The notes: generated by a model from the sequence alone, not told the origin. Positions 20,417 to 33,459 are shown, counted from the first letter of the stretch. The stretch is 64,000 bases of DNA from Anaspis maculata (GCA_949128115.1 OX421967.1:23266635-23330634); one strand, 5' to 3'. Numbers and translations: made by a program.

Positions 20417-21300
20417 CCATCGACATGATCACGTTCGATCAATCGCTTATACCGAAGCTTGTGAAGTGGCGCTCCTCCTCAGAATCCATTTTCCAAACTT
20501 GCTATATTTTTCGAAGAATATCCCTCTCTATATTCAATAGTTCTGAGCATAATAACACCTCAAATATAAGAAAAACAAGAACAAAAATCGTTTTGGACGA
20601 GTCCGCTTGTTGAAATAAGGGAAGCAATACCGTCAGCTGGGGTGGTGGGCCATTACCAGGTCACAGGCGAACTCAAACCTTCACTACAAATCTAGGTGCA
20701 CCACTAGATGAACTCAGTTCGCGCAGTTAGGGTTCGCCCATAGGTCCCTCTGGTATTCCGAGTACTCTAGAAATACATTGGACACTGATGGAACTAGAGC
20801 TACAAAACATCAAATTTGAGTGTGAAAAAAACCATGTTTTTTTATGATAAAACCGGTTTAAACACGACTCTATCAGAATTTAACACTTACTTGTAGAATT
20901 AGAATGTGCGATTTGATTAGAAATGATACCAAACATATCATAAAAGGTGTTGGTCATGGTTTCCCATATGACTTTATGAAAAATTGCACCCCGGCCCCTT
21001 CGCAGCTGTCTGGTGCGCCACTGGTGCATTACACTCCCTGGGAACTATTGCATTGGGTTCCTCGACCTTGAAAATATAAGATCCAATGAAAAAATCACCA
21101 ACTTTGAAAACGGTAACTTCTTGTACTTTCGACGTCCCACAGAAAAAATGCCTCGGACAGATTGGGACTTTTAGTATGTTGTTACCCGTCAAATTCTGGA
21201 GAGATCCTTGAATTTCCAGATTTTCTTCAATTTATTCCAGGTTTCATCAAAATTTTGCGTTTCTTTCCTGGGCTATAAGAAGAAAACTTACGACGACAAA
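20417..21300. other. intron 1 spacer
   Basis: No coding region, motif or clear repeat recognised. Confidence 0.35.
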
Positions 21301-22288
21301 CCTTCAATACAGGATGTCCCGGAATTAATGCAACAAAATTCACATGGAGGGAGAAAATTGAAAAATAAGGGGACTTCCTTGATAAAAATACCCTCGCAAA
21401 CGTTATAACATGTTATAACGGAGATACAGGCCTTCAAAGTTATTTTTTGGAAACAGTTATTTTGGCATTATATTCAAATTTCAACCAAAACTTAACATGT
21501 TTAGGCGCGAAGATAATAGAGGGTACCTTCCCCCCTTTTCCCCTATTTTCCACCCCCCTGGATATTTTTGAAAATCGTTTCAATTTTTGAATGCTTCGTT
21601 CAATTTAGAGAAAAAAGTTACTCTTGCAAAATTTTGATTAGAGGCTTCGTTTTAAACATATTTGGGATTGAAACATTGGAAAACATCTCAATATCGCCAC
21701 TATCCAGGGCCCAATTTTTTTTTCAAAACTTCATGTTTTTCAGCAAAAATGGTGGTTTATCAACCTAAAACATCTGGAATTCTCATTTCACTTGAGAAAT
21801 CTTGAGTTTTCTTGAATTTTAATTTTTGAGGCCTTTGAAAGTGGCGTTCTTGATACGTTTTCCGAAGTTTCAAACCCAAATATCTCAAAAATCAAGCCTT
21901 TAATTAAAATTTTGCAAGAGTAACTTTTTTCCTCAAATTGAACGTAGAATTTAAAAATTGGAACTATTTTCGAAAATATTCATGGGGGTGAAAAATAGGG
22001 GGAAAAGGAGAAAGGTACCCCCTATTATATTCGCCCCTGAAAATGTTTGATGGAATGCGTTATCATTGTTCGATAGAGACCTATTTCAGTAGTCTGGTCC
22101 AAATTTGAATGAAAACGGCTTGACGGTTCAAAAGTTATGCAAAAAAAAAACTGTTTTCAAAAACCAACTTTGAAGGCCTGTATCTCCATTATGCGAGAGT
22201 ATTTTTATTAAGGAAGTCCCCTTATTTTTTAATTTTCTACCTCCCTGTAAATTTTGTTGTATTAATTTCGGGACACCTGTATTGGAGG
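21301..22288. mobile_element. foldback, 1.0 kb, related to the one at the right edge
   Basis: The ends CCTTCAATACAGGATGTCCC and the inverse at 22288 bound arms of about 490 bp with moderate divergence. The core (TCCAGGGCCCAATTTTTTTT and the AAATATCTCAAAAAT segment) is shared with the palindrome starting near 63269, so both belong to one family. Non-coding. Confidence 0.8.
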
Positions 22289-23219
22289 AAAGAACCAAGA
22301 AATATGTGGCCATCCCAATAACCACAAATCACTTTTGCATAATGCACGTTTGATTTTCACGCACGCACGTTTTGTACTTCGGCCAGAAAAGACCCATACA
22401 ATTGAGGACACACGTAAACGGCCATTGCATCAAATGCAGATTATGAGAAGATGAGACGACACGAATCCACAATTCCACAACGGCGCACCCGACAGAAAAG
22501 CACCAATTCAACCACAACGACTTACTTGGAGGGACATGAAAGTCACTGGAGTGAACTTTCTTGTGTTGACAGAAGTTGACACAAGAAAAATCTGACGTCT
22601 TTTGGTAAAGGCAAAGACAACCCTTGTTTGGTACTCAATTTCCCTAGATACCTTCACTTCAACATATCGTCAGTATACATAGTATAATTATGAATTTGAT
22701 CGAAGCGTCCGGCGTCCCTTCGAAAAAGAGGATCTGGTTGAAAAAATCGTAGGAAAAATACCTATTAGGTTAAGCGAGCATTCTGGAATGCAAACTTTGC
22801 GTGGATCACCATATCAAACAGTATGTGGCTCAAGAAACCCCGCGGGAGCTGCATAACCTTGGCCTCAAGATAATCCTCCATCTGTCACCCTTCTCAGGAA
22901 CCAGCTTTCAACAGCCACTTCCACAACAGCGGACTACCTTTTCACTGTACGGGCGCGGGCGGTATGAAAACATTCCTCAGAAACGAAACTTGAAACGAGC
23001 AGTGTAGTGAGACTTATGGTGCTATTCTGTAAAAATCTGTAACCTACATCGCGCTGAAAGGTAGCAGCCTACACCCCTTACATCCAGGGCCAAATATTCG
23101 AATTCTCTATGCATCGATGTATGTACTTGATGATTTTAGTTGGTATTTTTGATTTTTTGAAAGTGGCAACAGTAACAGTAGAGTTCAAATATTCTGAATT
23201 TGGCTTCCAAACGTTCAAT
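22289..23219. other. intron 1 spacer
   Basis: No gene or repeat recognised with confidence. Confidence 0.35.
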
Positions 23220-23606
23220 ATGGAAGCGTTAGCAAGAAGACGGGAGAGAACTGGGAAGACAAGTAATGATCAAATTGAAGAATACTTTAAAATGATGTAA
23301 AGTGACGGAATTTTCCGCATGAATACCATAAACCCGTCTGTTCCGCTAGACTATATCAAGAAAAGCTGGGGAAACTTAAGGAGACAACTCAATTCAGTAG
23401 ATAATGGACTAGTCATAACGGCTCTAGAATGGATAAAGGCGGGGCAGTATGACAAAAACCAATTGAATAATGGTAACTTATTGTTTCTTACAAATTTTGC
23501 AGAGATTCAAGCCAAAGCTGACTCAAAACCGGTGGGAGGCCAGGTAATCATACCGGTCAGTTCCCAATTGAAGAACGAGCTTTGGCAGCTTGCGGAAAAG
23601 TCGTGA
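23220..23606 (+). pseudogene. unidentified ORF with one in-frame stop
   Basis: From the ATG at 23220 the frame reads MEALARRRERTGKTSNDQIE and continues to a TAA at 23298-23300. The same frame resumes and runs to a stop at 23604-23606, about 128 codons in all. It is hydrophilic with no membrane segment. I do not recognise the family. One stop in an otherwise open, non-repetitive frame suggests a decayed gene or transposon protein. TTCGAA repeats follow closely. It could also be chance. Confidence 0.3.
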
Positions 23607-23729
23607 TAACAGGCTCACCCCAAGTATCAGTGGTTGGAGATTACAAGCCACCATGACAAAGCGTGCTCAAGAACAACCTCGAGAATAACAATTTGATGCG
23701 CTTTCTGAGTAAAAGTATTTTGAAAAATT

Positions 23730-24120
23730 GGTGATTTTGAATAATCAGCACTGGAATAATTGAAATTCGAACAAATATAAATTTGAATTTCGATGAATTA
23801 GACCATTCGAAAAAATAGATACCTACTTACATACATACTATACAGGGTGGCCCAACGAAAACAGAACAGAGAGGTAAAAAATGAGGTGAAATGCCCGAAA
23901 ACCCGTCTGTTGAGTTTTCGTTGGGCCACCCTGCACACTAATATACATACTAGAAACTAGAAATATAGGACAAAATAAGAATAATCCTCCAGAATAATAT
24001 ACTTTCGAATATGAATATTCGAAGAATTGTAGTTTTGAATATTTTACCTTTTTGATCAATTATTTTTAAACCATTCCTACTCGAACAACTGGTTTCGAAC
24101 AATTTGTTTTTGAACGATTT
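23730..24120. repeat. TTCGAA-type degenerate repeats around a MITE
   Basis: Scattered units such as AATATTCGAAGAATTG, CTCGAACAACTGG and TTCGAACAATTTG continue on both sides of the MITE at 23843-23933. They belong to the family seen at 3.3, 5.0 and 8.3 kb. Confidence 0.6.
23843..23933. mobile_element. MITE, 91 bp, CAGGGTGGCCCAACGAAAAC ends
   Basis: A near-perfect inverted repeat of about 20 bp at each end; an inner segment (AACAGA...TCTGTT) also pairs. It lies next to TA dinucleotides. Non-coding. Confidence 0.85.
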
Positions 24121-25250
24121 ACAGGATACCATTTTATATTCCCGCAAGCAATAAGCTTTGCGAGAGGTAACTTAGAGAGAAAGCTAGCTGATAAAGATCT
24201 ACTCATGACTCATATGATCAAATAAACATACTGAAGAGTCATCTCCATTTTTTCTTCATAGTCCGTTATTCAAGTTCTCCATGAAACTGTCAATTTCTGA
24301 CATCGTCGACTTTGCATGCCTACTTGAAGAACTGGCCAACGCCCACTACTTCAATTTTCAGAAATGCAAACCCATAAAATCTGGATGTACGGCGATCCCG
24401 ATATCAAGGCCGTATTTTCCAACGTCTGAAGTGTCTCTTTGGCTTATTGTTGGCGTCCAACAGCACTTTAGCTGCACCGAACAATAGCATATAGCATAGC
24501 TGCGTTAAAGCTGATAAGGTGACTATATGAATCTTTGCTATTCATTTTTTGCCGCGACGACGCACAGGTAGGTTTAGGAGTAACGGGACAATCATTTCCA
24601 AATTTCAAATGTCACTTCAAATTGAAACAACAACAAGGTTGAGTATTGCGCATGTGCACGTCTCGCGTTACGGTAATCAATGAAATGAACCGCATGCTGC
24701 GTCTATACGGTAGGGTTGCGGTTAAGTCACGGCTACGTTACGTATTGCGTCAGTTTATAAATTGGGCTTTACAAAGCCGTTTTTCTGAAAACTCTCAACA
24801 CAAAATTTTTGCAATACGTCCCGGGTCTTTCACACTATTACGAAACATTTATCACTCAACGCCACCGAAATCGCTTAATTTCAATTACCAAATACCAAAC
24901 ACAATGCGACGTAATAATAATTACCAAAGGTATCATATTTCACATCTGGAACAATAGGCGATCTCGCACACCGGGAGCTCTCCCGCCTGTTTTACGAGTT
25001 TTTTTTACAACACGTGCGTCTTTCATTCAGATGCAATAAGCCGGATTTATGGCGTGAATCGTGTTGTAAACGCCTCTTTATACAGTGCGGCCATACACAT
25101 GCGTTTTCTCTCCCCCAACATAAGAACTTGACGTAAACAGGCGATTTATGTGGACGAAAAGATAAAATTGAGTGCATTTCCTTCTGTTGCATGTCGTTTA
25201 TACTCACCTTAATTCACCATCCGATAGTCAATTTCAATGTGTTGTATCAA
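24121..25250. other. intron 1 spacer
   Basis: Mixed-composition intron with CpG-richer patches near 24640-24740. No motif-bearing frame; nothing assigned. Confidence 0.35.
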
Positions 25251-26871
25251 TAGTCCAGTCAAATTAAGCGAAAATCTGGCCAAACCGGAAATAAATTCGG
25301 AAGTGACGAAATTTAGTGAATCGATGCAAAATTTAACGTAGAATAACATACTGAAATTCCTGAAAATTCCGAGGCTTGAGTTTTTTTCAGGACCAACAAA
25401 AGAGTGCCATCCTTGAAAATTTTCGATTTTTTCTGAATAACTTGTGAACTATTACTTTTAGAACACAAATATCTGCGAAGCAAATGTAGATCGTTAAATT
25501 CTCAAGAGATTAGTACTAAACTCATTATTTTGTGGTCAATAGTCTCTGCGATACAGCGTCTGCTAAAACACAGTGAAAATCACTCAAAATTTATTTCCGA
25601 ATTTTACGTAACAATTTGCATAGTGTCAGTTCAGGGGCTGTGACGTGGACAGAAATTGTGCGGATTTCAATGTGTTTCACATTTTTGGAAAGCCAATTCA
25701 ACAGTCGGTATCACACTTTTGTCTAGAAGTCGCCAACTTCAAAATGGTACTTTTCCTCGACCTTTGAAATCGATACTTCGATAAGTCCCGAAGAATCCCC
25801 CAAAATCGATTATTTTCTTACCATGCCATTTGCCTAATTTTTCAAGTAAACAAAACCATTCAGGAAATATGTGAAAAATTGAAAAAAAAAAAAAACATGT
25901 TGCGGAATTTTTTCCCAGTGATGGTTCCTGAGTAATATGGGTTGAAGACTAAAACGACTTATTTGGAGAAAAATATAGGGAATCCGGACACCAGCTGCTG
26001 AATACTGTACAGACTTTGCATTTGATGATGCAAAATGCCACTTAGCAGACGTATTGAATATACTTATGTACTTCCCACGTCTGTCAAGTGGCATTTTACA
26101 CCTCAAATGCAAGGTCCGTACAGTATTAAGCAGTTAGTGTCCAAACTACCAATATTTTTTTCCAAATAGGTCGTTTTAGTCTTTCAACCCATATAACTTA
26201 GGAACCATCACAAGGAAAAAGATTCCGAAACAGGTTATTTTTTTTTGGTATTCAATCCTTCACATATTTTATAGAGGGTTTTTCTATACTTGAAAAATTA
26301 AGCAAATGGCATGGTATGAAAATAATCAATTTTTGGGATTCTTCGGGACTTCAAGTGTCGATTTCAAAGGTCGATGAAAAATACCATTTTGAAGTTGGCG
26401 ACTTTTAGACAAAAGTGTGATACCGAATGTTGAATTTGCTTTCCAAAAATGTAAAACACATTGAAATCCGCACATTTTCTGTCCACGTTACAGTCCCTGA
26501 AGTGACACTATGCAAATTGTTACATAAAATCCGGAAATAAATTTTGAGTAATTTTCACTGCGTTCTAGCAGACGCTGTATCTCGGAGACTATTAACCACA
26601 AAGAGATGAATTCAACACTGATCTCTCGAGAATTAAGCAGGCTACATTTGCTTCGCTGGTTTTTGTGTTCTAAAGGTGACGGTTTACAAGTTATTCAGAA
26701 AAAATCGAAAATTTATAAGGATGGCGCTCTTTTATTGGCCCTAGAAAAAAGCCAAGCCTTGGAATTTTTGGGAATTTCAGTATGTTATTTCACGTTAAAT
26801 TCTGCATCGCTCCACCAAGTTTCGTCAACTTCCGAATTTATTTCCGGTTAAAACCTATTTTGACTGGACTA
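25251..26871. mobile_element. foldback, 1.6 kb, TAGTCCAGTCAAATT ends
   Basis: The ends TAGTCCAGTCA and TGACTGGACTA bound closely matched arms of about 800 bp with the turn near 26060. TA at both ends is compatible with a TA target. A single-arm relative is at 60297-60440, and similar ends (TAGGCCAGTCAAAT) are used by 54838-57038. Non-coding. Confidence 0.85.
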
Positions 26872-27858
26872 CAAAGCTCGCGTAAACTCTGTACAGTTGT
26901 TGTAGACTCTCCCCAAAGCTGTGAATAATAAACTTCAAGCTCATTTCACTTGCAATGTACGGTTTCCCTTTGAAATTCATGGAAATTAAACCGACGGTAA
27001 TTGATTAACTTGTCATAAAAACTCGCCCCGCTCGTTCTTTACCCTTGTATCCGGTGCGCAGGGCGGGATGCTTGAACAAGTCTCATCTTTGATAATGTTT
27101 GATGGTTTTGTTGTCATTTTCTCATTTACAATTTTCCGGATTGTCGACATTTTGTTCGCCGTCCTCTGGTGGCAAAACAGAGGTCACATTATTTGTCACC
27201 TGTGATAATTAATCACTTTGAAATTAGTTTGAGGATGAGCAGGGGCGGGGAGAGAAGAGAACCAAAAGGGATGTTGTGAAAAAATTGCTTTGTTTTTTTG
27301 CTGGGCAAAGCAAAAAGTATGAATCCGCCGGCGATGTAAATGGCATTTTAATTGAATTGATAGAATAAAAACAAAAACTGAACGTTCGCACGCATTGCGG
27401 CAGCCACAATAATGCTTCGTTATTTCCTTTCAGCTGCATTTCATTGTTGTTCCCTAGGCACGTCGCTTTAGTTCTATATTCACGCGCCGTTCGGAATGGA
27501 GAAAATAATTGCAAATTGAAAGCTTTAATTGAGTTGAAACTTGTGCATTTGTTTCAAGTCAGCCTCTATTGTTTTTGTTTGAGTTTCATCTGCGCCGGTT
27601 ATTTGTCACCTGTGTGCTATGTGACAGCCTCATTCAACCCATTCATTCAACTTTCCAGGTGCTGTTTTTTTTTTCATCGCTTTTTTTTCGAAAGTATACT
27701 GCAACAGCTCGACCCGAAATGACTTTGTAAAGTAGAAAATCAAGGCCTTTGCTTTCCTCTAGTCGAAACGATGCACCAGCCCAAGCTGAAAATGTGTGTC
27801 ACCACATCAGTGGTGTCAACCCCCCACCGAGGACTCCGACTTGACTTGAGTATAGGTA
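26872..27858. other. intron 1 spacer
   Basis: No repeat or coding signal seen. Confidence 0.35.
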
Positions 27859-28738
27859 AAGGGTGATTCATTTGGAGGGACTTTTTTCAAAAATTCAAAA
27901 AAAGAAAAAAGAACTGTTGTTGGCATTTATTTTTTGAAGATTATTTCTGTCAAATGTTGGCCGTAACCGCGGCTAACAATTTTCAATGACACGTTGGAGC
28001 ATATCGACTGGTATTTGGCGAATGACGCAAGTGATGTTGGATTCCAATGCCTCAATAGTAGCCGTCTTATCCACATAAACTTTGAACTTCACGTTGCCCA
28101 AAAGAAAGAAGTCTAAGGTTGTGATATCACATGATCTAGGCGGCCAATTCACTGGTCCAAAGCGTGAAATTATCTGTTCACCGAAATGATCTCGCAATAA
28201 TGCCATGGTTCTACGGGCTGTATGGTACGTAGCGCCGTCTTGTTGGAACCAAATGTCGCCGAGATCACGGGCTTCAATTTAAGGCAGCAGGTAGTCTGAA
28301 ATCATGGCGCAATAGCGGGCGTCATTTACAGAAACGTTCCGACCGCTCTCATTTCTGAAGAAATATGGACCGATGATTTCACTAGCCCATCAACCACACC
28401 AAACCGTTGTTTGTCTGGATGTAATGGCAGCTCTTGAACCTCTTTGGGTTACTCTTCAGCCCATACACGAAAATTTTGTTTGTAACATAGCCATTGAACC
28501 AGAAATGGGCTTCATCGCTGAACAAAATTTTGGTCGAAAAAAGTGGATTTTCTTCAAGCTTTTCAAGAGCCCAAAGACTCGAACGGTGCCGATTTGGAAG
28601 ATTGGTCAGCTTCAGTTCTTGCACATAATAAGTTGCCAAAGAATACTTGACAACAATACCAAAACAGTTTGGCAGTTTGACAGTTTGATCGGTCATAAAA
28701 AGCCTACTAAAAAAAGTACCTTCACATGAATCACCCTT
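27859..28738 (-). mobile_element. mariner-like element, internally deleted, 0.9 kb
   Basis: The ends AAGGGTGATTCATTTG and, in inverse, AAGGGTGATTCATGTG are bounded by TA (27857-27858, 28739-28740). The interior is a minus-strand transposase relic (see next entry). A full-length mariner would be about 1.3 kb, so the 5' part of the gene is lost. Confidence 0.85.
27973..28600 (-). pseudogene. mariner-family transposase, C-terminal two thirds, broken
   Basis: Reading the minus strand from about 28600 gives LTNLPNRHRSS, then KILFSDEAHFWFNG (first catalytic Asp), then after frame breaks WFQQDGATYHTARRT (second Asp), and WPPRSCDITTLDFFLLG (third acidic residue, Asp) before a C-terminal stop at 27973. 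At least one in-frame TAA (near 28280) and further shifts disrupt it. The N-terminal helix-turn-helix is missing. A dead copy of an IS630/Tc1/mariner transposase. Confidence 0.88.
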
Positions 28739-29531
28739 TACTTGTCTTTCATGTAAATTGAAAAAACAGGCCTCTATTCTCACTGCGAAAATCTTGGGCC
28801 ATAGGTAGCTGCTTAGGCAGCATCAATAGCTTCAAGCTTTTGAACCTTGCGACTCAGCCTCTACTTCCATTCTCTTGTGACCTTGCTGCGCTCGCCATGT
28901 AAACATCGCTTGTTTACTAATAACGCACTTGATCAAATGCTACGATTGCTAGGACGACGGACACTGCACAACGTATATGCCTAAGCGAAACGGGTGAGTG
29001 CTTTGTAAGACGTCAGCGACGAAAAAGCCGCGCAAAATTCGAAAAGTAAAACTTCAAACAGCCTGCTATGGGACAAAAACAGCATGAATGCGAACAAAGG
29101 TGCTAAAAACTTGGAAAATGCGATTTGAAACCCACACATCGAAAACTAATGGCGAAGAAGATAAGTCAATCTGCGAGATACGGCCTCCGGGTCTTGGCTC
29201 GGGATATAAGCCGTGGCGTCCCGACGATAAATCAGCTGGCGTCCTTAATTCTATATCGAAGCGTTCATCTCTCTGCTTCTTCCTGGGTTATCTATATCAC
29301 CGAGCGAATTTTTCCAATAACTGGAAAGCAATAAAAAAAGTACCTTCCGCTCCAGGTAGTACACCAGGAAGAAAATTATTTAGCGTTGCGTTGCCCGAAT
29401 TCCAAGCAAATAACGCCATCCATTTCAGAGATGGCATGGAGCGTACACGTGTACATATTTATTATGATAAATTGTTTTGTTTTTCCCGAAGTGAAAAATG
29501 ACTGATGTTTTTTTTCTCCATCTCCCACCAG
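28739..29531. other. intron 1, last part with splice acceptor
   Basis: It ends in a T/C-rich tract (near 29507-29526) and CAG at 29529-29531, a good acceptor for exon 2. Nothing else recognised. Confidence 0.5.
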
Positions 29532-29701
29532 GTTGACCCTCCCGGGGTTCGCGCCGGAGGTGGCAATCGGCTGATGGTTGATGAAGGCAGCTCCGACGAC
29601 GCCAACACCCCCCTCCACTCGCCCAGGTCGCAGAACACCAGCCGGGAGGAAGATGACAGCTCCAACGCCAACGAGTCGGACTGCAAGAGCCCCAGTCAAA
29701 G
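29532..29701 (+). CDS. Cngl: CNG channel-like gene, exon 2
   Basis: It starts in phase 0 with VDPPGVRAGGGNRLMVDEGS and continues with a Ser/Asp/Asn/Glu-rich, disordered-looking stretch ending SDCKSPSQ. The donor is AG|GTGAGA, leaving two bases (AG) that exon 3 completes to Arg. GC content and codon use contrast with the intron around it. This is the cytosolic N-terminal region. No domain is visible; the assignment comes from phase, splice sites and position. Confidence 0.85.
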
Positions 29702-30788
29702 GTGAGACCCACGTTATCCTGTCAGAACCACACACACGCAGACATTATGCGGGAAGGTCCGAACAAATTGACCGCAGAATTAGCCCTCTGATGCGCACCG
29801 TTATACCGTACCGGAACGCGGAGACACTCTTAATTTGCTCTCTTTGAGGTAATCTGACAGACGGAAAATGGAGGTCAGTGCGGTAAGTGTGTGACGAAGA
29901 CGGCAACGGGATCGCGGGAATGGAACTTCGGCAGTCCAGAGCTCGCGCGTGCAGAAAAATAACGACCTCTCATGATAATTGGCTGATATACCACAGGTGT
30001 AGGTAGTAGTGCTCGTTGCAGAATCGATAACAAATTAAAGGGGAAGAAGAACCGATATAATGGCATAGCAACTTCAGCAAGGTTGCCTGTTCGCATCTAG
30101 CTCCAAGTATAACAACGTATCAATCTGCCCGATTAAAAATTGAAAAATGCGACGACGAAATTGTCGAATATCGATGAAAAGGGAACAGAACCACTTGGAA
30201 TCGTTCATATACTTTATTCCGCACAATGATGAGGGTTCGTCGTTTGATCTAGCTTCGGAGTCTCCTTTGAGTTCCTCATTATTAGGATATTTGGCAACGA
30301 ATGTTGGATTGGTTTTTGCTTTCTTAAAATAGCCAAAATGACACCGTCCATCATTGAGTATTTGTCGTTATTTTCCATTTACGCATTTAGGTAATTGGAA
30401 ATTCAGTTTATACTGATGGTGTCTGATATCTTATCGCTGATGAACCTATACCGACTCACCTAGTCAAATTAAAAATCAAAGAGCGCGGTGTTTATCATGT
30501 GGCACTGGGTTTCATGCTTTATCAATAATCAGGTACGAAATGCATAAAAATCGATTAATTGTACTACCACTTTCTCTGACTAGTTTCTACTGGTATAGCG
30601 GAGGAAGAGAGGTGAGGGAGTGAGAGGAAAGTGAAATTCAAGCGGACTTGACCGACCCAGATTTTCATAATATCCATGTTACAACCAAAGGGCAAGGTTC
30701 GTAACGAGTCCCGATAAGCCGCCCCTCAATCTCGTCTGTTCGGCTCCAACAGGTTTGGGAGCTTTGAAAAATAACTTCATCAACTTCA
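29702..30788. other. intron 2, first part
   Basis: No feature recognised. Confidence 0.35.
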
Positions 30789-31020
30789 GGCAACATAAAA
30801 CAACTAAAAGGAGGCTCGCGACGGACGACGACGGCTGAAATGCATGTCTTGGAAGTATCATCCTCCCCCGCTGGGTCAATGTGTCCTCAAAGATATGCCC
30901 AGTTCTTAAAATATAACTAAGAGGAGGCTCGTGACGGAAGACGACGGCTGAAATGCATGTCTTGAAAATATCATCCTCCCCCGCCGGGTCAACGTGGCTT
31001 CAAAGATATGCCCAGTTCTT
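30789..31020. repeat. tandem duplication, two copies of about 115 bp
   Basis: Two copies share GGAGGCTCG, GACGACGGCTGAAATGCATG, ATCATCCTCCCCCG and AAGATATGCCCAGTTCTT. They are about 90 per cent alike by eye. Unknown origin. Confidence 0.85.
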
Positions 31021-32016
31021 CACAAAGAGCAATCGTACTTGGTAACTTGGTGGCATAATTGCAAGTTCCATAAAGTGAAATGAAAAGTTAGTATTCGCTG
31101 ACAGGCACACATGGGAAGAACACGTCAACGAAACCCCTGCGTATTGCCTGATTGAGTGCTAAAAAATCCCCTAATGATCTGAACAAAACACAAGTGTGAA
31201 TGAGTCATGATAAAATGACAGAAGTCACTCCAGTAATGCATTTTCAAAGCCAGCGTGAGCCAGTCAGTGTTGGTCCACGGAAAAGCAACTTTGTAGCAGC
31301 GTAAGAAATAATGAAAACTCTAAATACTCACGTACAACAGGGTGTAGTTCTGGGACAACGTCATAAGTGCGCAAAATGCACTAGATTACTGCCTTTGTTA
31401 TCAAAATTGAGATCATTTGAAGAGTAGATAAATTACACAAAATTCAGAGCAGTGCCAAGCACATCGACTACAAGGGGGGGGGGGGGGGGAATTGCGCGTT
31501 ATCCAAGCCCGTTGAAAACAAAGAGCCGGCATTTCGCACTAGGTACAATAATTATTATGCGGACAAAATATGTACCGAAATACCATGGATGATTTGGTAA
31601 ATTGGTGGAAGCCAAAATCACTATAAAATAATCACTGCAAAACCCACCTTGGAACCGGTCGAAAAAACGCACACTCGAGCACAGCACATCACGTGTTGTT
31701 GTCCCAACGGCTGTCCATCTTCCTAGAGGCTGCCGCGCGCCCAGCGCCATCTCCCTCATCCATCGGCAAACGTTACGAACGTTCCTTTAACGACGACTTC
31801 AACTTCAGGCATACCAACGTACAAACAAGACAAAGGGAGAACACCACAAGGCTACTCCACAATTTTCTTTACTTTTTAGACAGTCGGACAAGCTTAGTCC
31901 TCTGCCAGCTCCGAGCTGCTTCTTTAATGACTAACAAAGAGAAGATCACGAATAGTTTTCTGCGGATCACCCTGAATCGCCGGTTATTTGTCTAGCCCAG
32001 CCTGTAGGTACCTACT
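31021..32016. other. intron 2 spacer with poly-G run
   Basis: A run of 16 G lies at 31474-31489. No coding signal recognised. Confidence 0.5.
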
Positions 32017-33459
32017 AAACTACACACAAATCAATACGTCGTTCCAAAAAAAATTGCCTCTTCAATTGCCAAATTATCAATTGATCAAACTTGATCCTTT
32101 GGCTATCAGTCTGTGGTTTTGCAAGACACTGAATAATTCACATAAATTTTGTACAGGGTGTTACAGGTATACAGGGTGTGCAAAATTTCTAAATCGTCAT
32201 GAAGCTCCCGTTCGAAAAAGAATTTTTTTCTCTTGAATTTTTACCACAAAAAAGACGAGGTAGGCCTTAAAGTACAGGGTGGTGCTTGGATTATCTGCTT
32301 ATCTCCTTTATTTACAGGGTGAGCACACAAAAATCATCTTTTTGGTTTTGCATGGATAACTTTTTTCCTCGTTGACCGATTTTAAAAATTTGCAGCTCAA
32401 ATTGAAGCTAAGAATCAGAATTGACTTAAGACAAACATTCAGAGCAAAGGGTTTAATGAAATGTGACCCAAATTTGAAACGCCGTCGACAGCCCGTGTAG
32501 AAAAAGGATTTGCTAATAGCCACGTTTATTTCGAATAAATAATTTATTCTGAATACATTATGATCTTTGTTCTTGTCCTAGCCAAGAATTGTGCAGGTGG
32601 AGGATTTCATTTACAACTGCATGTTCAAGGAAGAGAAACAGTCCCTTGTTCACCTCAAATTGGTCGTAACCAACACTACGAAAATAAAAACAATAAATTA
32701 CCTAAACTGATTGGTTCATTACTCATTGTTTTGATTTTTGTAGTTTTGGTTACGACCAATTTAAGGTGACCAAGGGGCTGTTTCTCCTTCTTGAACATGC
32801 AGTTGTAATTGGATTCCTTCACTTACAATTTTTGGCCAGGACAAGCTAGAAAAACCTCAGTGTATTCAGAATAAATGATTCTTTCGAAAGAAAAGTGACT
32901 TTCAGCTAATCCTTCTCCCAAACAAGCTGTAGACGACATTAAAGATCTGGACCAACTTTTATTGAACACTTGATTCTAAATGTTTGCCTCGAGTCAATTC
33001 TGATCCTCAGGTCTTTTTACTTGAAGTTTTAGCTTCAATATGAGCCACTAATTTTTAAAATCGGTCAACGACGAAAAAAGTTATCAATGTAGAACCAAAA
33101 AGATGATTTCTTTGTGCCCACCCTGTAAATAAAGGAGATAAGCAGAGAATTCAAACACCACCCTGTACTTCAAGGCCTACTTCGTCTTCTTTGTGATAAA
33201 AATTCAAGAGAAAAAATTGTTTTCCGAACGGGAGCTTCTTGACGATTCAGAAATTTTGCACTGCCTTATTGAACATCCTCGCCCTGTACAAAATCTATGT
33301 GAATTATCTAGTGTCTAGCAAAACCGCGGACTGATAGCCAAAGGATGAAGTCAACAAACACTTCAAACAGAATGCAAAATCATTGTAGTAATCCAAATTT
33401 ACATCAACTTGAAAAAAGGCAAATTTTTTTGGAACGACGTATTGATTTGTGCGTAGTTT
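32017..33459. mobile_element. foldback, 1.4 kb, with several internal TACAGGGTG ends
   Basis: The outer arms start AAACTACACACAAATCAATA and are mirrored at 33459. The left arm carries TACAGGGTG motifs near 32153, 32169, 32272 and 32314; the right arm carries their mirror images near 33120, 33163 and 33283. All pairs share an axis near 32720-32738. Non-coding. Confidence 0.85.

Noticed and set aside
28373..28729. 118-codon plus-strand frame
   Set aside because: Antisense of the mariner transposase relic.
29088..29501. 137-codon plus-strand frame before exon 2
   Set aside because: It ends before the splice acceptor, has no motif and is not needed by the exon phases.
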